A stretch of 64,000 nucleotides of DNA from Lactuca virosa (GCA_928212115.1 CAKMRJ010003334.1:18354113-18418112); one strand, 5' to 3'. Shown: positions 10,906-22,910, numbered from the stretch's first letter. A program made the numbers and translations. Notes: a model not told the origin generated them from the letters alone.

Positions 10906-11612
10906 CTATCGCCCAACCCTGTGACTAACTGACCCCGAGCCGGAAATACGACCTGATCCTGGGTTCACAATCTTGCTCACTCCTTCGAGCTCGTAAAGCT
11001 GAAAGGGCACAATCCTTACCCTAGAAAACGACATTCCTATCCACCAATTAACCATTCTACTTCCAGCTGCGAAACCCCAGCTGAACATAATCATCACTCC
11101 TTTCTGGAGTCCCCGCGACTCAAACTCCGACCTCGAGTAAAACCCAAGAAGCCTCAAATCCAGAAACTCTTGTGCTAGCCTCTCCTCAACCCGCGAAATG
11201 TAACGAGTACGGAACATCTCCCTGATCCCAAGTAACTGCAGCCCCCTACTCATCAGAATATGTCCCAGTAATAAGTCCCGGTACTGGAAAGCTCGATCAG
11301 CTCCTCCCCCTGCCGTCGTTACAGCTGTTGCAGCTGCTACGACTGCCGTCTCAGCAAGGGCTGCATAGCGCTCATCGAAATACTCAACCATGGCGGTCTT
11401 AATAGACCCAAACATCTCCGGCAACTGTCCCAGACAATCTCGGTCACCTCCTCCCGGATGATCCCACTGACACGATCCTCTGACGATACTGGCCTATCCT
11501 GGATGCCAGCTCCCGGTCCTGATCCAGATCCGGTCTCAAAATGTCTCGTAACCATCATTCTGATAAAACACCATAAAGATCTTTGATAACCCATATGATA
11601 ACAGGGAACCAA
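10906..11612 (-). pseudogene. Element B gag remnant (frameshifted, internally deleted)
   Basis: Two overlapping minus frames, 11612-11337 and 11424-10906, are pieces of one gag. The N-terminal part has the Gly/Ser-rich start GSGSGPGAG and IIREEVTEIV. A frameshift near 11424 leads into PEMFGSIKTAMVEYFDERYA, an Ala-rich stretch and AFQYRD, followed at once by VEERLAQEFLDLR. In F's gag the corresponding AFQYRDF-like region is separated from LAQEYLALR by more than 80 residues. B's gag has therefore lost the middle of the capsid. I see no zinc knuckle. It is not functional as it stands. Confidence 0.8.
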
Positions 11613-12423
11613 CTCTCAACTAAACCCCAGGGGTTGTGACTTCCTTGATACGCATATCGGTCCTGTGCTTTCAGTAGTACGGGCCCATACTACCTTCCAT
11701 ACCTACCCATATTTGTGTCAAGTATCACCACAACACCCTACAATACACATAGACATAGCGAGCGCTCAATCCTCACTCCTAGAGGAATGCTAAATATGTC
11801 ATAACTGGCCTACCGGCCTCATACAACCCACCCATGAAGCTTCCACCAACCCTGCATCAGTCGTGTATGCTAGCCATACATAACGCTGGACCCTATAGAC
11901 TTTCGAATACCTGATCCTACCCTAAGGCCTTCATCAAACAAGAACAGGAAATAAGGCCAAACCAAACATTCTCAGGCTATAAGATCTTAATTATGTACAG
12001 CCGTGATGCATACACAAGCAACTACAGTAATGATGTCAATTTCATGTAAAGAAAACTCTAGGCTATCATGCATCATGTAATCAGGCAATTCTATCATGCA
12101 GTCCTGAAGATCCCTAGCCTAGTACTAGCATGATGTTCTAACATATCGCAATATCAAATAACCGTATGGTATTTTGGGGTCTACTTACTGGCTCCGGCTG
12201 ATCGTACACTCTGCATCCTCCTTTTAAAAATCAAAGTTAAGTCAAGGTCCACGTTCCCGATCCCAATCCAACAATCAAACAAGAACATGACAAGAGATCG
12301 AGCCCATGCCCTTAATCCAACTCTTTTATTATAATTTTTTTTCCAAAAACATTTTGTAAAAACTCTCAGATCCTAGTTTGAGACTGGATTCAGACAAGTG
12401 TTTATCCAATTCACTCAAACCAG
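11613..12423 (-). other. Element B leader between PBS and gag
   Basis: About 800 bp with no supported coding sequence. On the minus strand it resembles in order the leader of element F (52503-53233): both contain 'ggctaggatcttcaggactgcatgatagaat'-like and 'ccttatttcctgttc'-like words. This supports F as the related autonomous lineage. Confidence 0.6.
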
Positions 12424-12438
12424 GGCTCTGATACCAAC
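12424..12438 (-). promoter_or_regulatory. Primer binding site of element B
   Basis: The minus strand reads TTGGTATCAGAGCCC directly after the LTR end, complementary to tRNA-Met. It marks 12440-15435 as the 5' LTR. Confidence 0.88.
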
Positions 12439-12439
12439 T

Positions 12440-15435
12440 TGTAACACCCATAAAAATCAAGCCAATTTAAAACTTTTTCAAACATTCAAAAGCCATTAGT
12501 TATTACAAAAATGATTTCAAAATAGTTTAATATCAGAGTATCCCAGAAACCATAAGTCCAATTCACGAGGATGTGTACGATCATGCCTTCGCCTTGCCGA
12601 ACATCTCGAGCACCTGAAATAATAAACTGAAACCGTAAGCACACAGCTTAGTGAGTTCCCCCAAGATACCGATAGATAACAACAGTGCACATAATAACAT
12701 CATGTAATGGGTCCACATCTCTACAGTCTGGATTACCCCCTGGGTGCACAGTGTGACTCTGGCTTGCCTTTCGGGCCCACAGCTCACATCTGACTTGCCT
12801 CCGAGCACACAATATAAGTCTGGTTTGCTCTCGATCCCACATATTATGACTGGCTTGCCTCCTGCAGTCCTAAGACTGAAATATAACTGATCAGCCCTCA
12901 GTATGAGTCTGGCATGTTCCTCTGGCCCTCAGCCCGCAACTGGAATGCTCTAATACCCTTAAGCCCTCAGTACGAGTCTGGTATACCACTCGGTCCTCAG
13001 CTTATATCTGGTATGCTAAGGAGACATCAGTACGAGTCTGGTATGCCTTCCCGGCCCTCAGCTCATATCTGGCATACTCCAGGATTTGTTGGTCACCGCA
13101 CGAAGCAGTGCAGCCTCAACCCTACCCACATAACATGTCTATATATACAGCTAATGGCACATACAGATAATCAAGAATTAACACAGGTAGTCCTACAGAT
13201 CTACCTAACTGGCATAACAAACTAGCATGGATAATCATCTCATATTCAACATGTAATCAACTACTGGGATATCAAATCCAATGGGCCGGCCTTGGTGCCT
13301 TAGACCCCTTAGTATAGTGAGGATAACTCACCTGGCACTGCTGAAGTCCCGCAGATAACACTCCAGCTGCTGGTTGACAGATTCTTGAACCGTCAACATC
13401 AAATAATACCCCATTAATAATTGGGTTCCAAGCCCAAGGTCCAACTCACACTCCAAAGGCCCAAAAGTCAAGTAATGGGCCAAAGCCCAACATATGGCCC
13501 AATTTTCCAAATTGGGCCCAGACCTCTACATGGTCTTTCCTTAAGGCCCTTCCAATTATTCTAGTCCAAACTCTTGGTATTCCCATGGCCCGATATCACA
13601 TAATCATAAATGCCCAATTATGGCCCATCTATGGCCCAATTTTCCAAATTGGGCCCAATTCTCTCACATGGGACTTACCCTAAAGTTCATCCAATTATTT
13701 TGGTCCATTTACTTGTTCTTGGATAGCCCATCAATAGTCCAATCACCAAAGCCCAATATGAAGGCCCAACTCAAGGCCCAAGTGAAATTAGGGTTTCCAC
13801 ATGAAATGACGATTAGGGTTAAGTGTTTCTTACTTAACCCATTAGGGACTTAATCCATTAAGTCCAATATTGCCTTAGGTTAATTTACCAATGATTATTA
13901 ATTAATATTTTAAGTTTACGAAATAATTCCCGTGCGTGTCCCGATCAATCCCCAAAATTAGGGTTTCATGACATTAGGGTTTTCCAAACCCTAATTAGGG
14001 TTTCCAATCCAATACTAGCCCATTAGTCATTTGGTTGGGCTTTTAGGTCAATTTGGGCTTCATTGGGCCCATTAGGGTTTCATTGGGCCCACTAGGGTTT
14101 CATTGGGCCCACTAGGGTTTCATTGGGCCCACTTTGTCCAATCATCCCCAAACGAGGCACACCGCCACCCAACACGGAGGCTGGTGGCGGCAGGAGGTGG
14201 TGGTGGTTCATTTTTCGTTCCAGATCACACAACACTACACACACTTAAAGCAATGCAGCACACACCTAAAGTACACAGAAAACTCACACACAGCCACCAC
14301 CCTACGGTGGCTTGTGGTGGCAGAAATGATTTCAATGCATCAACCACCATGGTCGGCGACCATGGTGGGTTTTTTCCTCATTCTCCGGCGAAGCAATCAC
14401 ACCCACGAACTTGAAGGAGTAGCCCATTTGTACCCACGTGAAACACGAATACGGCATCCCCTTCGTGGTGGTGAACGGCGGAACAACAACGGCTAACGAT
14501 GACATGAAACGGCGGCAGCAGCGACGGTGATTTGCGACGACAGCCACCACCTCACCGTGGTGGCGATGATTTCCCGTGATCACGTGCCCAGCAACACATC
14601 AACACATGCTCATACATCTTCAACACGCGGGTTTCCATCGGAAAAAGCATCCAATCTCAGCCAACTCCCCCACGATGGCGCATGACAGTCGGAGAAGGAC
14701 ACTAGTCGCAACAGCTGCCCGGAAATGGCGACGACGGCGATTGCAGCGGCATAAGAAGACGGTTAAAAGAACTGCAGTGTCACCGGTTAATGAGGAAATG
14801 ATGCTCGCCAACCCAAGCGGTTAACAGCTTCACTAGCGACGGATAGCGGCGGCGACCTCGCCTCATGGTTTTCCGGTGACCCACATAAAAGTCTTGTTGC
14901 TCACGACATCATTTCGACAGTAGGCCAGCGGATGGTGGCGCTTGAACTCGACTAAGCGGCGGCCGGTGATGGGGATACGAGGTTGGCGGCGCCGGAGGTG
15001 TCAACGTGAGGGTGGCAGCTGAATGGGGTGTTAGGGTTAGGGTTACGGAGGGCTAAGGGTTTTATACCCGACTCATGCAAAATTTGGCCCATAATGACAG
15101 AAATGGCCCTTCATTCTCCTTTTTCTTTCAATTTAAATCCTTAATTTACCATTTAAACCCCTCCTTCTGAAACCCTTACAAATCAAGTCTGAAACCTTAC
15201 CAATCAGCCCCTGCTTCCATAAATCTTTACATATTAAGTCTAAATAATACCAAACAACCCTTCCTCTTACAAAACCTTTTCAAAATAAGTCCCTTAATTA
15301 CACTTTAACCCCTGAACTAACATCCCAATAATTATTATTTAATTTTGGGCTATAATAATATAAAATAATAATAAAATTCCTTTTCGGGGTTCCGGGTTTA
15401 TTATTTAAGCATTATATTTTAAACAGGATGTTACA
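12440..15435 (-). repeat. Element B right (5') LTR
   Basis: Aligns over its full length with 5576-8591, with scattered substitutions. It lacks a short G+C-rich stretch (near 14150-14205) present in the left LTR, and has one extra 'cattgggcccactagggttt' unit near 14080-14120. The dyad at 14344-14368 is unchanged. Confidence 0.9.
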
Positions 15436-15440
15436 TTGTC

Positions 15441-15964
15441 CCTGACGAGCTAAGGAAAATCGACAAGACACGAAGGGACTACCATGGAAGTATGTTGTGC
15501 TAGTGCGCCATGCACCAAATTTTGAGGCAGCCATATGGGCTGCTAAGTCTGTTGAAGAGATGATCAAGAGTAGAGCCGCCAACAAGGTCGAAGTTGGCGA
15601 GAAGAGGAAGTTTGAGGGGTCTTCAAGATCCGACAAGAAAAATAGGTTCCCTAAGTCTAACCCAAACAACAAAAGGTATGGGGATAGTAATGAGGAAAAG
15701 TGGTGTGACAAGTGCAGAAGGAAGCACTTTGGGAAATGCTCTAAAGAGGTGACCTGCTTCAAATGCGGGAAAACTGGTCATTATGCCAGTGAATGTGCAA
15801 CCAAAAGAGAAGTCTACTTCAAGTGTGGTGAAGAAGGACACTTCAAGCAAGACTGTCCAAATAGAGAAGGAGCTACAAGGCCAAACGTACCACCGAAGCC
15901 AAAGGCAAGAGAATTCCGAATGATCCTTAATGAAGCAGGCGAGCATGCAATGGATCAGGAGTGA
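15441..15964 (+). pseudogene. Element A gag, C-terminal part with zinc knuckles
   Basis: Continues A's gag after element B. A frameshift near 15473 precedes LPWKYVV; the frame then stays open from about 15476 to the stop at 15962. It contains FEAAIWAAKSVEEM, a Lys-rich linker, and three Cys/His clusters: CDKCRRKHFGKC, a complete CFKCGKTGHYASEC knuckle, and a second knuckle whose first Cys is Tyr (YFKCGEEGHFKQDC). Knuckles bind the RNA for packaging. The product would end after AMDQE, with no protease following. Confidence 0.88.
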
Positions 15965-16640
15965 GGATCTATATATCTAAAGATCGGGATATGAAGCAGC
16001 CATATAGATAGTATCATCTGGTGTAGCCTAACATAAGAGGCATGGTGTAGAGTGAACCTAAAAATCTATGTAATTGTTTCAAGAATCAATATAAACCTTC
16101 ATTATGTTATCCGATGTGTTAAATGATTATGTGAAATTCTTGTATGGTGACTTGGAAAACTGCGTTGGGACGAGTATGAGTAGGTGTGAATGGTAGTAGA
16201 GGCCTATACTACCGGAAGCACAAGACTCGCACTTGGATCAGGGAAAGTCACAAGGTTATCAAGAAGCTAGTAATTGATTCCATTTTGTTTAAGTATGCCA
16301 TTTCCATCGTTTCGGTAATGACCAAGAAAATGATTGTTATTCCGACCCTAGTGGTCATATCAAATCAAGTCCAACTAAGACAAGTATGATACGTGGTTCA
16401 GAGAACCAAGTTCGATGTAGCATCCGACTTAAGCCAGAAGATTGAAGTAAAAAGATAATCGAAGCGATCAGTAGAAGTATCGCGATCATTTTTAAAATAT
16501 GAAGCTTGTATCTAGAAGTTCTACATACTATAATGTGATTATATCACATTAGAACATGAAGGAAGGTATATTCCATTCTGGAATTTGACTCTAAGAGACC
16601 TGATTCTAAGCATCGCATCGTACGATGAGAGGTCATTATA
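15965..16640 (+). other. Non-coding stretch replacing protease and RT core in element A
   Basis: Gag ends at 15964 and recognisable pol begins only at the RT thumb near 16650. The intervening 675 bp has stops in all frames and shows none of the protease (DSGA/ILGMDW) or RT (FVKKKDGS, YxDD) motifs. Its origin is not recognised. Confidence 0.6.
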
Positions 16641-18760
16641 AAATGACCCATCGGTATGTCACGTGGTTAACCAAGAGGGAATAACGGTTGACCCAACAAA
16701 GATTGAAGTTGTGATGAAGTGGGAACGACCAAAGAGTCCCACAGAAATTCGAAGCTTTCTAGGATTAGCTGGATATTATCGAAGATTTATCCAAGGCTTT
16801 TCTTCGATAGCTGCTCCATTAACAGCTTTGACCCATAAAGGAGATACTTATACTTGGAGTGAGAAACACGAAGAAGCATTCGAGAAGCTAAAGAAGAAGT
16901 TGTGTGAAGCACCGATTCTTTCTTTACCTGACGGAGTTGAAGACTTCGCAGTTTATAGCGATGCATCTGGAGTCGGGTTAGGTTGTGTTCTGACCCAAAG
17001 AGATAAGGTGATAGCATATGCATCAAGACAATTAAAGGATCACAAAAAGAACTACCTCACTCATGATCTGTAGTTGGCAGCGGTAGTATTTGCCTTAAAG
17101 ATATGGAGGCATTATCTTTATGGCACGAAGTGCAAACTTTTCACTAATCATAAGAGTCTCCATTATCTCTTTGATAAAAAAGAATTGAATATGAGACAAC
17201 GGCGTTGGCTAGAGTTACTCAAGGATTACGACTGTGAGATACTTTACCACCCTGGTAAAGCAAATATCGTAGCTGATGCTCTAAGTTGAAAAATGATCCT
17301 TGAAAAGAGAAGGCCAAGAGTGTTAAGAATAGAAGTCGTCTCAACGATTATGGAAAGCATCAAGAAACCTCAGGAAGAAGCTTCAGAGAAAAATGACCGA
17401 AAGGAAGAACGTTTGGGCAAAACGTTGGTGTTCGGTACAAATAGACATGGATTGAAGGTATTCCAAGATAGGATTTGGGTGCCTAAGATAGGAGGAGTAA
17501 GAGATCTTCTAATGGGAGAAGCTCACAAGACCATGTACTCGATTCATCCCGGCAGCACTAAAATGTATAGGGATCTGAAACCCTACTAGTGGTGGTCGAC
17601 GATAAAGCTCGATGTTACAAAGTATGTGGCAGATTGTGTAACATGTGTGAGAGTTAAGGCACAACATCAGAACCCGTATGGGAGTTTAGAACCTTTACCT
17701 GTACCCATGGGTAAATGGGAAGACATCACCATGGATTTTGTCACTGAACTGCCCAGAACGAAGGACTGTCACGACATGATTTGGGTGGTCGTTGATCGAT
17801 TCACTAAGAGTGCACACTTCATAGCAACCAATGAGAGATTATCTATAGATAATCTTGCAAATGCTTATGTGAAGGAAGTGGTAAGACTTCACGGTGTTCC
17901 TTTAACGATTTTATCAGATCGTGATAGTCGTTTCACGTCAAGGTTTTGGTGGAGTCTACAAGAGGAATTGGGTACGAAGTTGTGTTTAAGTACAACCTAC
18001 TATCCACAGACAGATGGTCAGAGCAAAAGGACGATTCAAACACTGGAAGATATGCTAGGAGCATGTATACTGGAATTCCAAGGTAGCCGGGATGAGCACT
18101 TACCCCAGTATAGTTTTCCTACAACAATAGTTACCATTCGAGCATCAAGATGGCACCTTATCAATATTTGTATGGACAGAAGTGTCATACGCCGTCTTGT
18201 TGGCTTGAAGCTGGAGAAAAGCAGTTTATGGGCCCCGAGATAGTCCATCAGACTACTGAAAAGCTGAAAGTGATTAGGAAAAGAATGTTAGCAGCTCAGG
18301 ATAGTCAAAAGAGTTATGCTGACAAGAAAAGATGACCGATGACATTCGAAGTTGGAGATTCGGTTTTGCTTAAAGTCTCACTGTGGAAGGGACTGATAAG
18401 ATTTGGGAAAAGAGGGAAGTTGTGTTCAAGGTTTATTGGACCATTCAAAGTTCTTCAGAGGATTGGGAACCAAGCTTACAAGCTAGAGCTACCAGAAGGA
18501 CTAGATGACATTCATAACACTTTCCATGTGTGTTATCTGAGGAAGTTCACGGGAGAAGTTTTCGACATAATTCCAATTTCTGAGTTAAGGATGGATGAAA
18601 ATAAGAGGCTAATTGAAGATACAGAGACGATTGTTGACCGTAAGACAAAGAAGTTGCGACGCAAGATGGTCGACTTAGTTCTTGTCCAATGGAAACATAC
18701 GAATAGGTCAAACCTCACCTAGGAAACGGAGAGTGACATGATGAGTCGCTATCTGCATCT
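16641..18760 (+). pseudogene. Element A pol remnant: RT thumb, RNase H, integrase, chromodomain-like tail
   Basis: Open blocks separated by stops read in Gypsy order. First comes RT thumb (VNQEGITVDPTKIEVV, SFLGLAGYYRRFI). RNase H follows (YSDASGVGLGCVL; the Glu of the usual DLELAAV is a TAG stop at 17071; TNHKSL has Asn where Asp is catalytic; YHPGKANIVADALS). Next is the integrase HHCC domain (H..H, CVTC at about 17638), then the DDE core: MDFVTEL with the first Asp, LSDRDSRF with the second, and TDGQSKRTIQTLED, where the usual catalytic Glu is Lys. A frameshift falls near 18110-18150. The C terminus (FKVLQRIGNQAYKLELP, then VDRKTKKLRRKMVDLVLVQW) is chromodomain-like. Non-functional. Confidence 0.92.
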
Positions 18761-18792
18761 GTTTGTTGATGCATGATTCCGGGACGGAATCA

Positions 18793-18810
18793 TCCTAAAG
18801 GGGAGAAAAT
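18793..18810 (+). promoter_or_regulatory. Polypurine tract of element A
   Basis: AAAGGGGAGAAAAT directly before the 3' LTR start TGTAACGCCC; primes plus-strand DNA synthesis. Confidence 0.85.
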
Positions 18811-21006
18811 TGTAACGCCCGTGTTTCGAGGCTAAGCATTGATACGATGATGTAATGGTCAGGTTCAACAAATGTAACTTATTTTGAACTAATAAATAGG
18901 AATTACTTGAATATTATGTGAATTATGTGATTTTATGTGTATTATACTAATTCATAAGATATAACAAATTAAGAATGAAAATAAGTGTCAAAAATAAAAA
19001 TATAGATAAACCCGATGTCTATGAAGAAATTTGTAGTGGTCGTGACAAGGATTCCGAAGATAAAAAGAATGCCGAAATCCGAGTTGTAACGAAAAAGTTA
19101 TGACCTGTCGAAGTTTTGCGACAAAACCGACACGACGCTGTGTTACGTAAAAATTAAGTTCACAATAAAGAGCTTTTTAGCCTTAGCGATATAAACGAAA
19201 GTCGTAGTATACGTTAAACCGAGAGCGTGCACAAAAAGAATGTCCAAATCTGACTTCGTATGAGGAAGTTATGAATTTTCTAAGATTTGGCATAGTAGTG
19301 TGCAGCCCGGTGTTCGAATTTTAGATCGATCGATTTTTAGCCGACACAACTTAAATGAGAATTTAAGATCTCATTAATAGGAGTTCAACGATAAAAATAC
19401 AGTCGAAAACGGAGTCCGTATGTAGAAGTTATAAATTTTACACGGTCGTTAAACAGTGTAATCTTCTCATACTGTTAAATTTAATATCGTTCGAGAATTA
19501 GCCGGTGGAGTCAAAAGGAGAGTTGTATATCTAGTCAATACCTACGTGTGGATATAAAGAACGTCGAAAACAGAGCTCGTATACGAAAGTTACAGGGTTT
19601 AGAAGTCGGAAGGGTGCTGCTGCGAAGTGGGTGGGGTGCCGCAATATGAGCCATTGCTTTCTCCCAACCAGATGACGACAAGCGGCACCAACTCGACGAG
19701 TTGGACCAGAAACTCAATGATTTTGGGGCCAGAAACTCGATGAGTTCATCACTTTTCTAGCCTATAAATACCACCCGAGAGTTCCTTCAATTTTCACACC
19801 TTAAACCCATTCTTCTTCTCTCTACTCACCTATAAACCCTCCCAAACACCCCCAAAGCCTAGGAAACTTCCCTAGCACTAGAAGAAAGCCCCGAAGCGCC
19901 AGAAGGCTCGGAGAAAAAGAGTTTTTCGGTTCCGAAACTCTGCCCCGCAGAGTCCGGTTTTCAAGCAAACCTCCTAGATTCGTCGAAGCGAAGCGCTGTC
20001 CAAGTTGGAATCACCACCTTATCAAGTGAGTGCATAGTTACTTTCATCTTACACATAGATATGAAATATTATATATACGTTACGTGCTATGTGTGCATAT
20101 TATCTGTTTACTTGAGATCTATGCTGGGTGAAAGATTTAAACTTTTTTTTTCCAGATCTAAACTGTATATGTATTTTATATCTTGAGATTTGTGCTGGAT
20201 GAACGATTTATACATGTTTTAAATGATTTAAACTGTATATGTATTTTATATCTACGAAAATATTGGGTAAAACATTGGTAGATGAAATAGTTGATGTGTG
20301 ATAAAATGATGAGAGGCCTCGATGTTGACGGTGATCCAGTCATCTAGCGGAGTATAGATGACGACCACAGACTATTCTAGACAGTCCAGTGGAATGCTAG
20401 TAGGCTCACAACCTGTAGGTGTTTGTGAATAATGTGTTCATCGGTGTACTCCATCCCCCTCATAATTGCCTTACAGACATTTATTGCAGAGGAACCCCCT
20501 TAGCAGTAGTTTCCATCCCGATGAAATTCCTTAAGATAGGTCCCTTATGATAGATGTTTTAGGGACGTAAAGTGAGGCTAATGGGAAAGGGTAATCGGGT
20601 TGATTTATTGGATGAAGTTTATAAACTTAACTATTGTGGGTTGAAAACCCTATGTGCTCACCAGGCTCCCAAGCCTGACCCACTCAGTTTCTTGTATTAC
20701 AGGTAGTGACACAAGAGTATAGATGTGAAGATCTGGTGAGAGATGATGGATTATAGGCCAGTAGAAATAAATGGAATATTTGTAAGGCCTATGTTATTTT
20801 TGTTTATGCTTTGATCTATATTGACAATGACATCCCGAGGTTTGTAATTTAATGAAAATAAATTTCTTCGGAAATGCTATGTTAAATTATTTATCATATT
20901 TTTTGGAACAAATTCCGCAACATATTTCTTTAAAAGATACTCTGATTTTCAAAATAAAGCATAAACTAATCGGTCTTTTCTGGCCGTGAAATTAGGGGAT
21001 GTCACA
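18811..21006 (+). repeat. Element A 3' LTR
   Basis: TGTAACGCCCGTG to GATGTCACA, 2196 bp. It retains the 500 bp missing from the 5' LTR, holds TATA at 19761-19772, and has fewer AACTCGACGAGTT dyads. It has one fewer 'gagatctgtg' repeat around 20120-20250. Confidence 0.92.
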
Positions 21007-21011
21007 CCTAC

Positions 21012-21059
21012 GCCCAACATACTCATCAGGTATGCCATGCACATAGACTAATTTTGCAA
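21012..21059 (-). mobile_element. Relic TACGCCC-family LTR, piece 3
   Basis: With the duplication this reads CCTACGCCCAACATACTC, a decayed dyad of the TACGCCC type, continuing the piece left of element A. Too short for more. Confidence 0.35.
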
Positions 21060-22910
21060 TGAATTTAATAATTAAGCTAGAATCAAAAATACCTGCAAAC
21101 GGATGTTACAAGGAGATATTCTTGTCTCCATTTCTGTTTATTTTGGCGATGGAGGGGTTTCATGTAGATTTGATTAGAGCTCTGCTTGCGGATGTTTTTC
21201 GTGGCATTTTTATTAGTGAGATCAAGATTTCTCACCTGTTTTATGTTGATGATGTTGTTTTGCTGTCTTCGTGGGATCTAGAGAATGCTAATCACATTAT
21301 TCGTATTTTGTCGTGTTTCTATCTGGCTTTGGGTCTTAAAATCAGTTTACATAAGAGCAAGTTGATTGGAGTAGAAGTTCCTCACTCTTAGGTGGAGATG
21401 GTTGCTTGTAGGTCGGATTGTGCTCAATATTTCCTTTCGTTTGTTCATTTAGGTGTGCCTGTTGGTTAGAATATGTCTCGGGTGTCGGCATGGTCTCCTA
21501 TTATAGACCAATTCGTTCCAGATTATCAGGATGGAAGGCGAAATGCCTTTATGTTGGTGGCCGTCTTACTTTGATAAAGTCGGTTCTAGGGAGTTTGGGT
21601 AGCTATTTGATGTCCATTTTTATGGCACCGATGTCGGTTCTTAAGTCGTTGGAGATTCTTCGCGCTAGGCTCTTTTGGGATGCAGATTTGGACGATACAC
21701 GTATGCATTAGGTTCGTTGGGATAGAGTTTTAGCTAACAAAAAAAGGGTGGTCTTGTAATAGGGAGCATGTTTTCTTTCAACATGTCTTTGCTTTTTCGC
21801 TGGCATTAGAGATTCTTTCATAATCCAGATTTGATATGGGTTAGGGTTGTTAGAGCCCTCTACGATTCTGATGGGGGTTGTTCTTCAATAACTCTGAGAA
21901 GAGGGTGAAAAGGCCCGTGGAGCGGAATTATTAGGATGTTAGTTCAGCTTAGAGACCGTGGTCTAGATCTACAATCTTTTTTTTTCGGATCAGGATTGGA
22001 GATGGGATCGAGCAAGACTTTTTTTTGGAATGATGTTTGGAAGGGGGATCAGCCTATGGCAATGACTTTCATAGGATTTTTGCGCTGGATAATCACAAAT
22101 ATGTCTCGGTCCGTGATAGGGCGCCTGATTGGTTGGGATATTGATTCTCTCAAACGGATTCCTAGGGATGACATTGAGTAGACTCAGTGGGATGATTTTA
22201 TTTCTTAACTGTAGGATCTTCAGCTTTATTCTAGACCTGATTGTTTGGGGTAGAGGATTGATGTGTCTGACTTTTTTTCAGTCTCTTCAGCTAGAGCTTT
22301 TCTTGACAGTGGAACACTGTTTACGGGTGGATGTGAAACTCGATGGAATAATTAGGTTCCTATCAAGTTGAGTATCTTTATTTGGAGATTGAGGTTACAT
22401 AGTATTCCTACTAGAGAGAAACTTTCTTACCGAGTCATTACGGTGGACTCCATTTTGTGCCATGTTTGTTCCATTATGGTTGAGTCCATTGACCACCTTT
22501 TTTGCAGGTTGTAGCCAGTTGATTGACTTATGGACACGTGTTGCAATTTGGTGGGGAATTCAGATTCCTCAATAGTTATCCATTGATTCGATTCTTTCTT
22601 GGTCGGATTCTATTGCGCTGAGAGGTGGACAACGAAAGGCTTCCGATGCGGTGGTTTTAACTATTGTTTGGTGTTTATGGAATTTTCGCAATTCCTTTAT
22701 TTTTGGATTGACACTGCCAAGTTCATCTTTACTTTTTGACGATGTGGTTGATAGAGTTTTCTTTTGGATTTCCAATAAATGTAGGAAAGCCAAGATATGA
22801 TGGACTTCTTGGTTACATAACCCTGCTTTAGCTTGTAATATGTTGTACCGGTCTTTTTATAGCTTATTGTTAGTTTTTTAATAAAATCACCACCGTTCCA
22901 AAAAAATAAT
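21060..22910 (+). pseudogene. LINE (L1-type) 3' fragment: RT, C-terminal zinc region
   Basis: A 5'-truncated non-LTR retrotransposon. RT motifs are LSPFLFILAMEGF, then LFYVDDVVLLSSW (catalytic Y-x-D-D) followed by LGLKISLHKSKLIGV. Next comes RLSGWKAKCLYVGGRLTLIK, the zf-RVT/thumb region common to plant L1-like elements. Weaker blocks continue (LFWDADLDD; FIWRLRLHSIPTREKL; CHVCSIMVESIDHLFC), and the end near 22750-22860 has the typical FWISNKCRK. Stops and frameshifts occur at about 21391, 21711, 22181 and later. It ends near the A-rich stretch AAAAAAATAATGATAAT at about 22900. No target duplication was identified. Confidence 0.85.

Larger units (their letters stand above)
5576..15435 (-). mobile_element. 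Element B: gag-only non-autonomous LTR retrotransposon with 3-kb LTRs
   Basis: LTRs are 5576-8591 and 12440-15435. The duplication ttgtc is at 5571-5575 and 15436-15440. The PBS lies inside the right LTR and the polypurine tract inside the left LTR, so the element reads on the minus strand. The 3.85-kb interior encodes only a broken gag (10906-11612). I find no protease, RT, RNase H or integrase. The gag resembles F's gag (shared LAQE.L.LR), so B probably depended on an F-like Gypsy element. The two LTRs account for about 60% of its length. It is inserted into A's gag and is therefore younger than A. Confidence 0.92.
2603..21006 (+). mobile_element. Element A: Ty3/Gypsy retrotransposon with chromodomain-like end, split by B
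   Basis: The LTRs lie at 2603-4465 and 18811-21006. The duplication cctac occurs at 2598-2602 and 21007-21011. A PBS matching the 3' end of initiator tRNA-Met (TGGTATCAGAGC) follows the left LTR. The purine tract AAAGGGGAGAAAAT precedes the right LTR. Domain order is gag, [no protease or RT core], RT thumb, RNase H, integrase, chromodomain-like tail, which is Gypsy order. The RNase H-integrase-tail motifs suggest the Tekay/Del chromovirus type. Without B the element is about 8.5 kb. It has many stop codons and lacks its RT core, so it cannot move by itself. Confidence 0.92.

Noticed and set aside
12424..12438. tRNA-Met-like sequences next to LTRs as tRNA genes (also 4466, 50385, 52487)
   Set aside because: Only 12-15 bases matching the tRNA 3' end, in primer binding positions; no cloverleaf.
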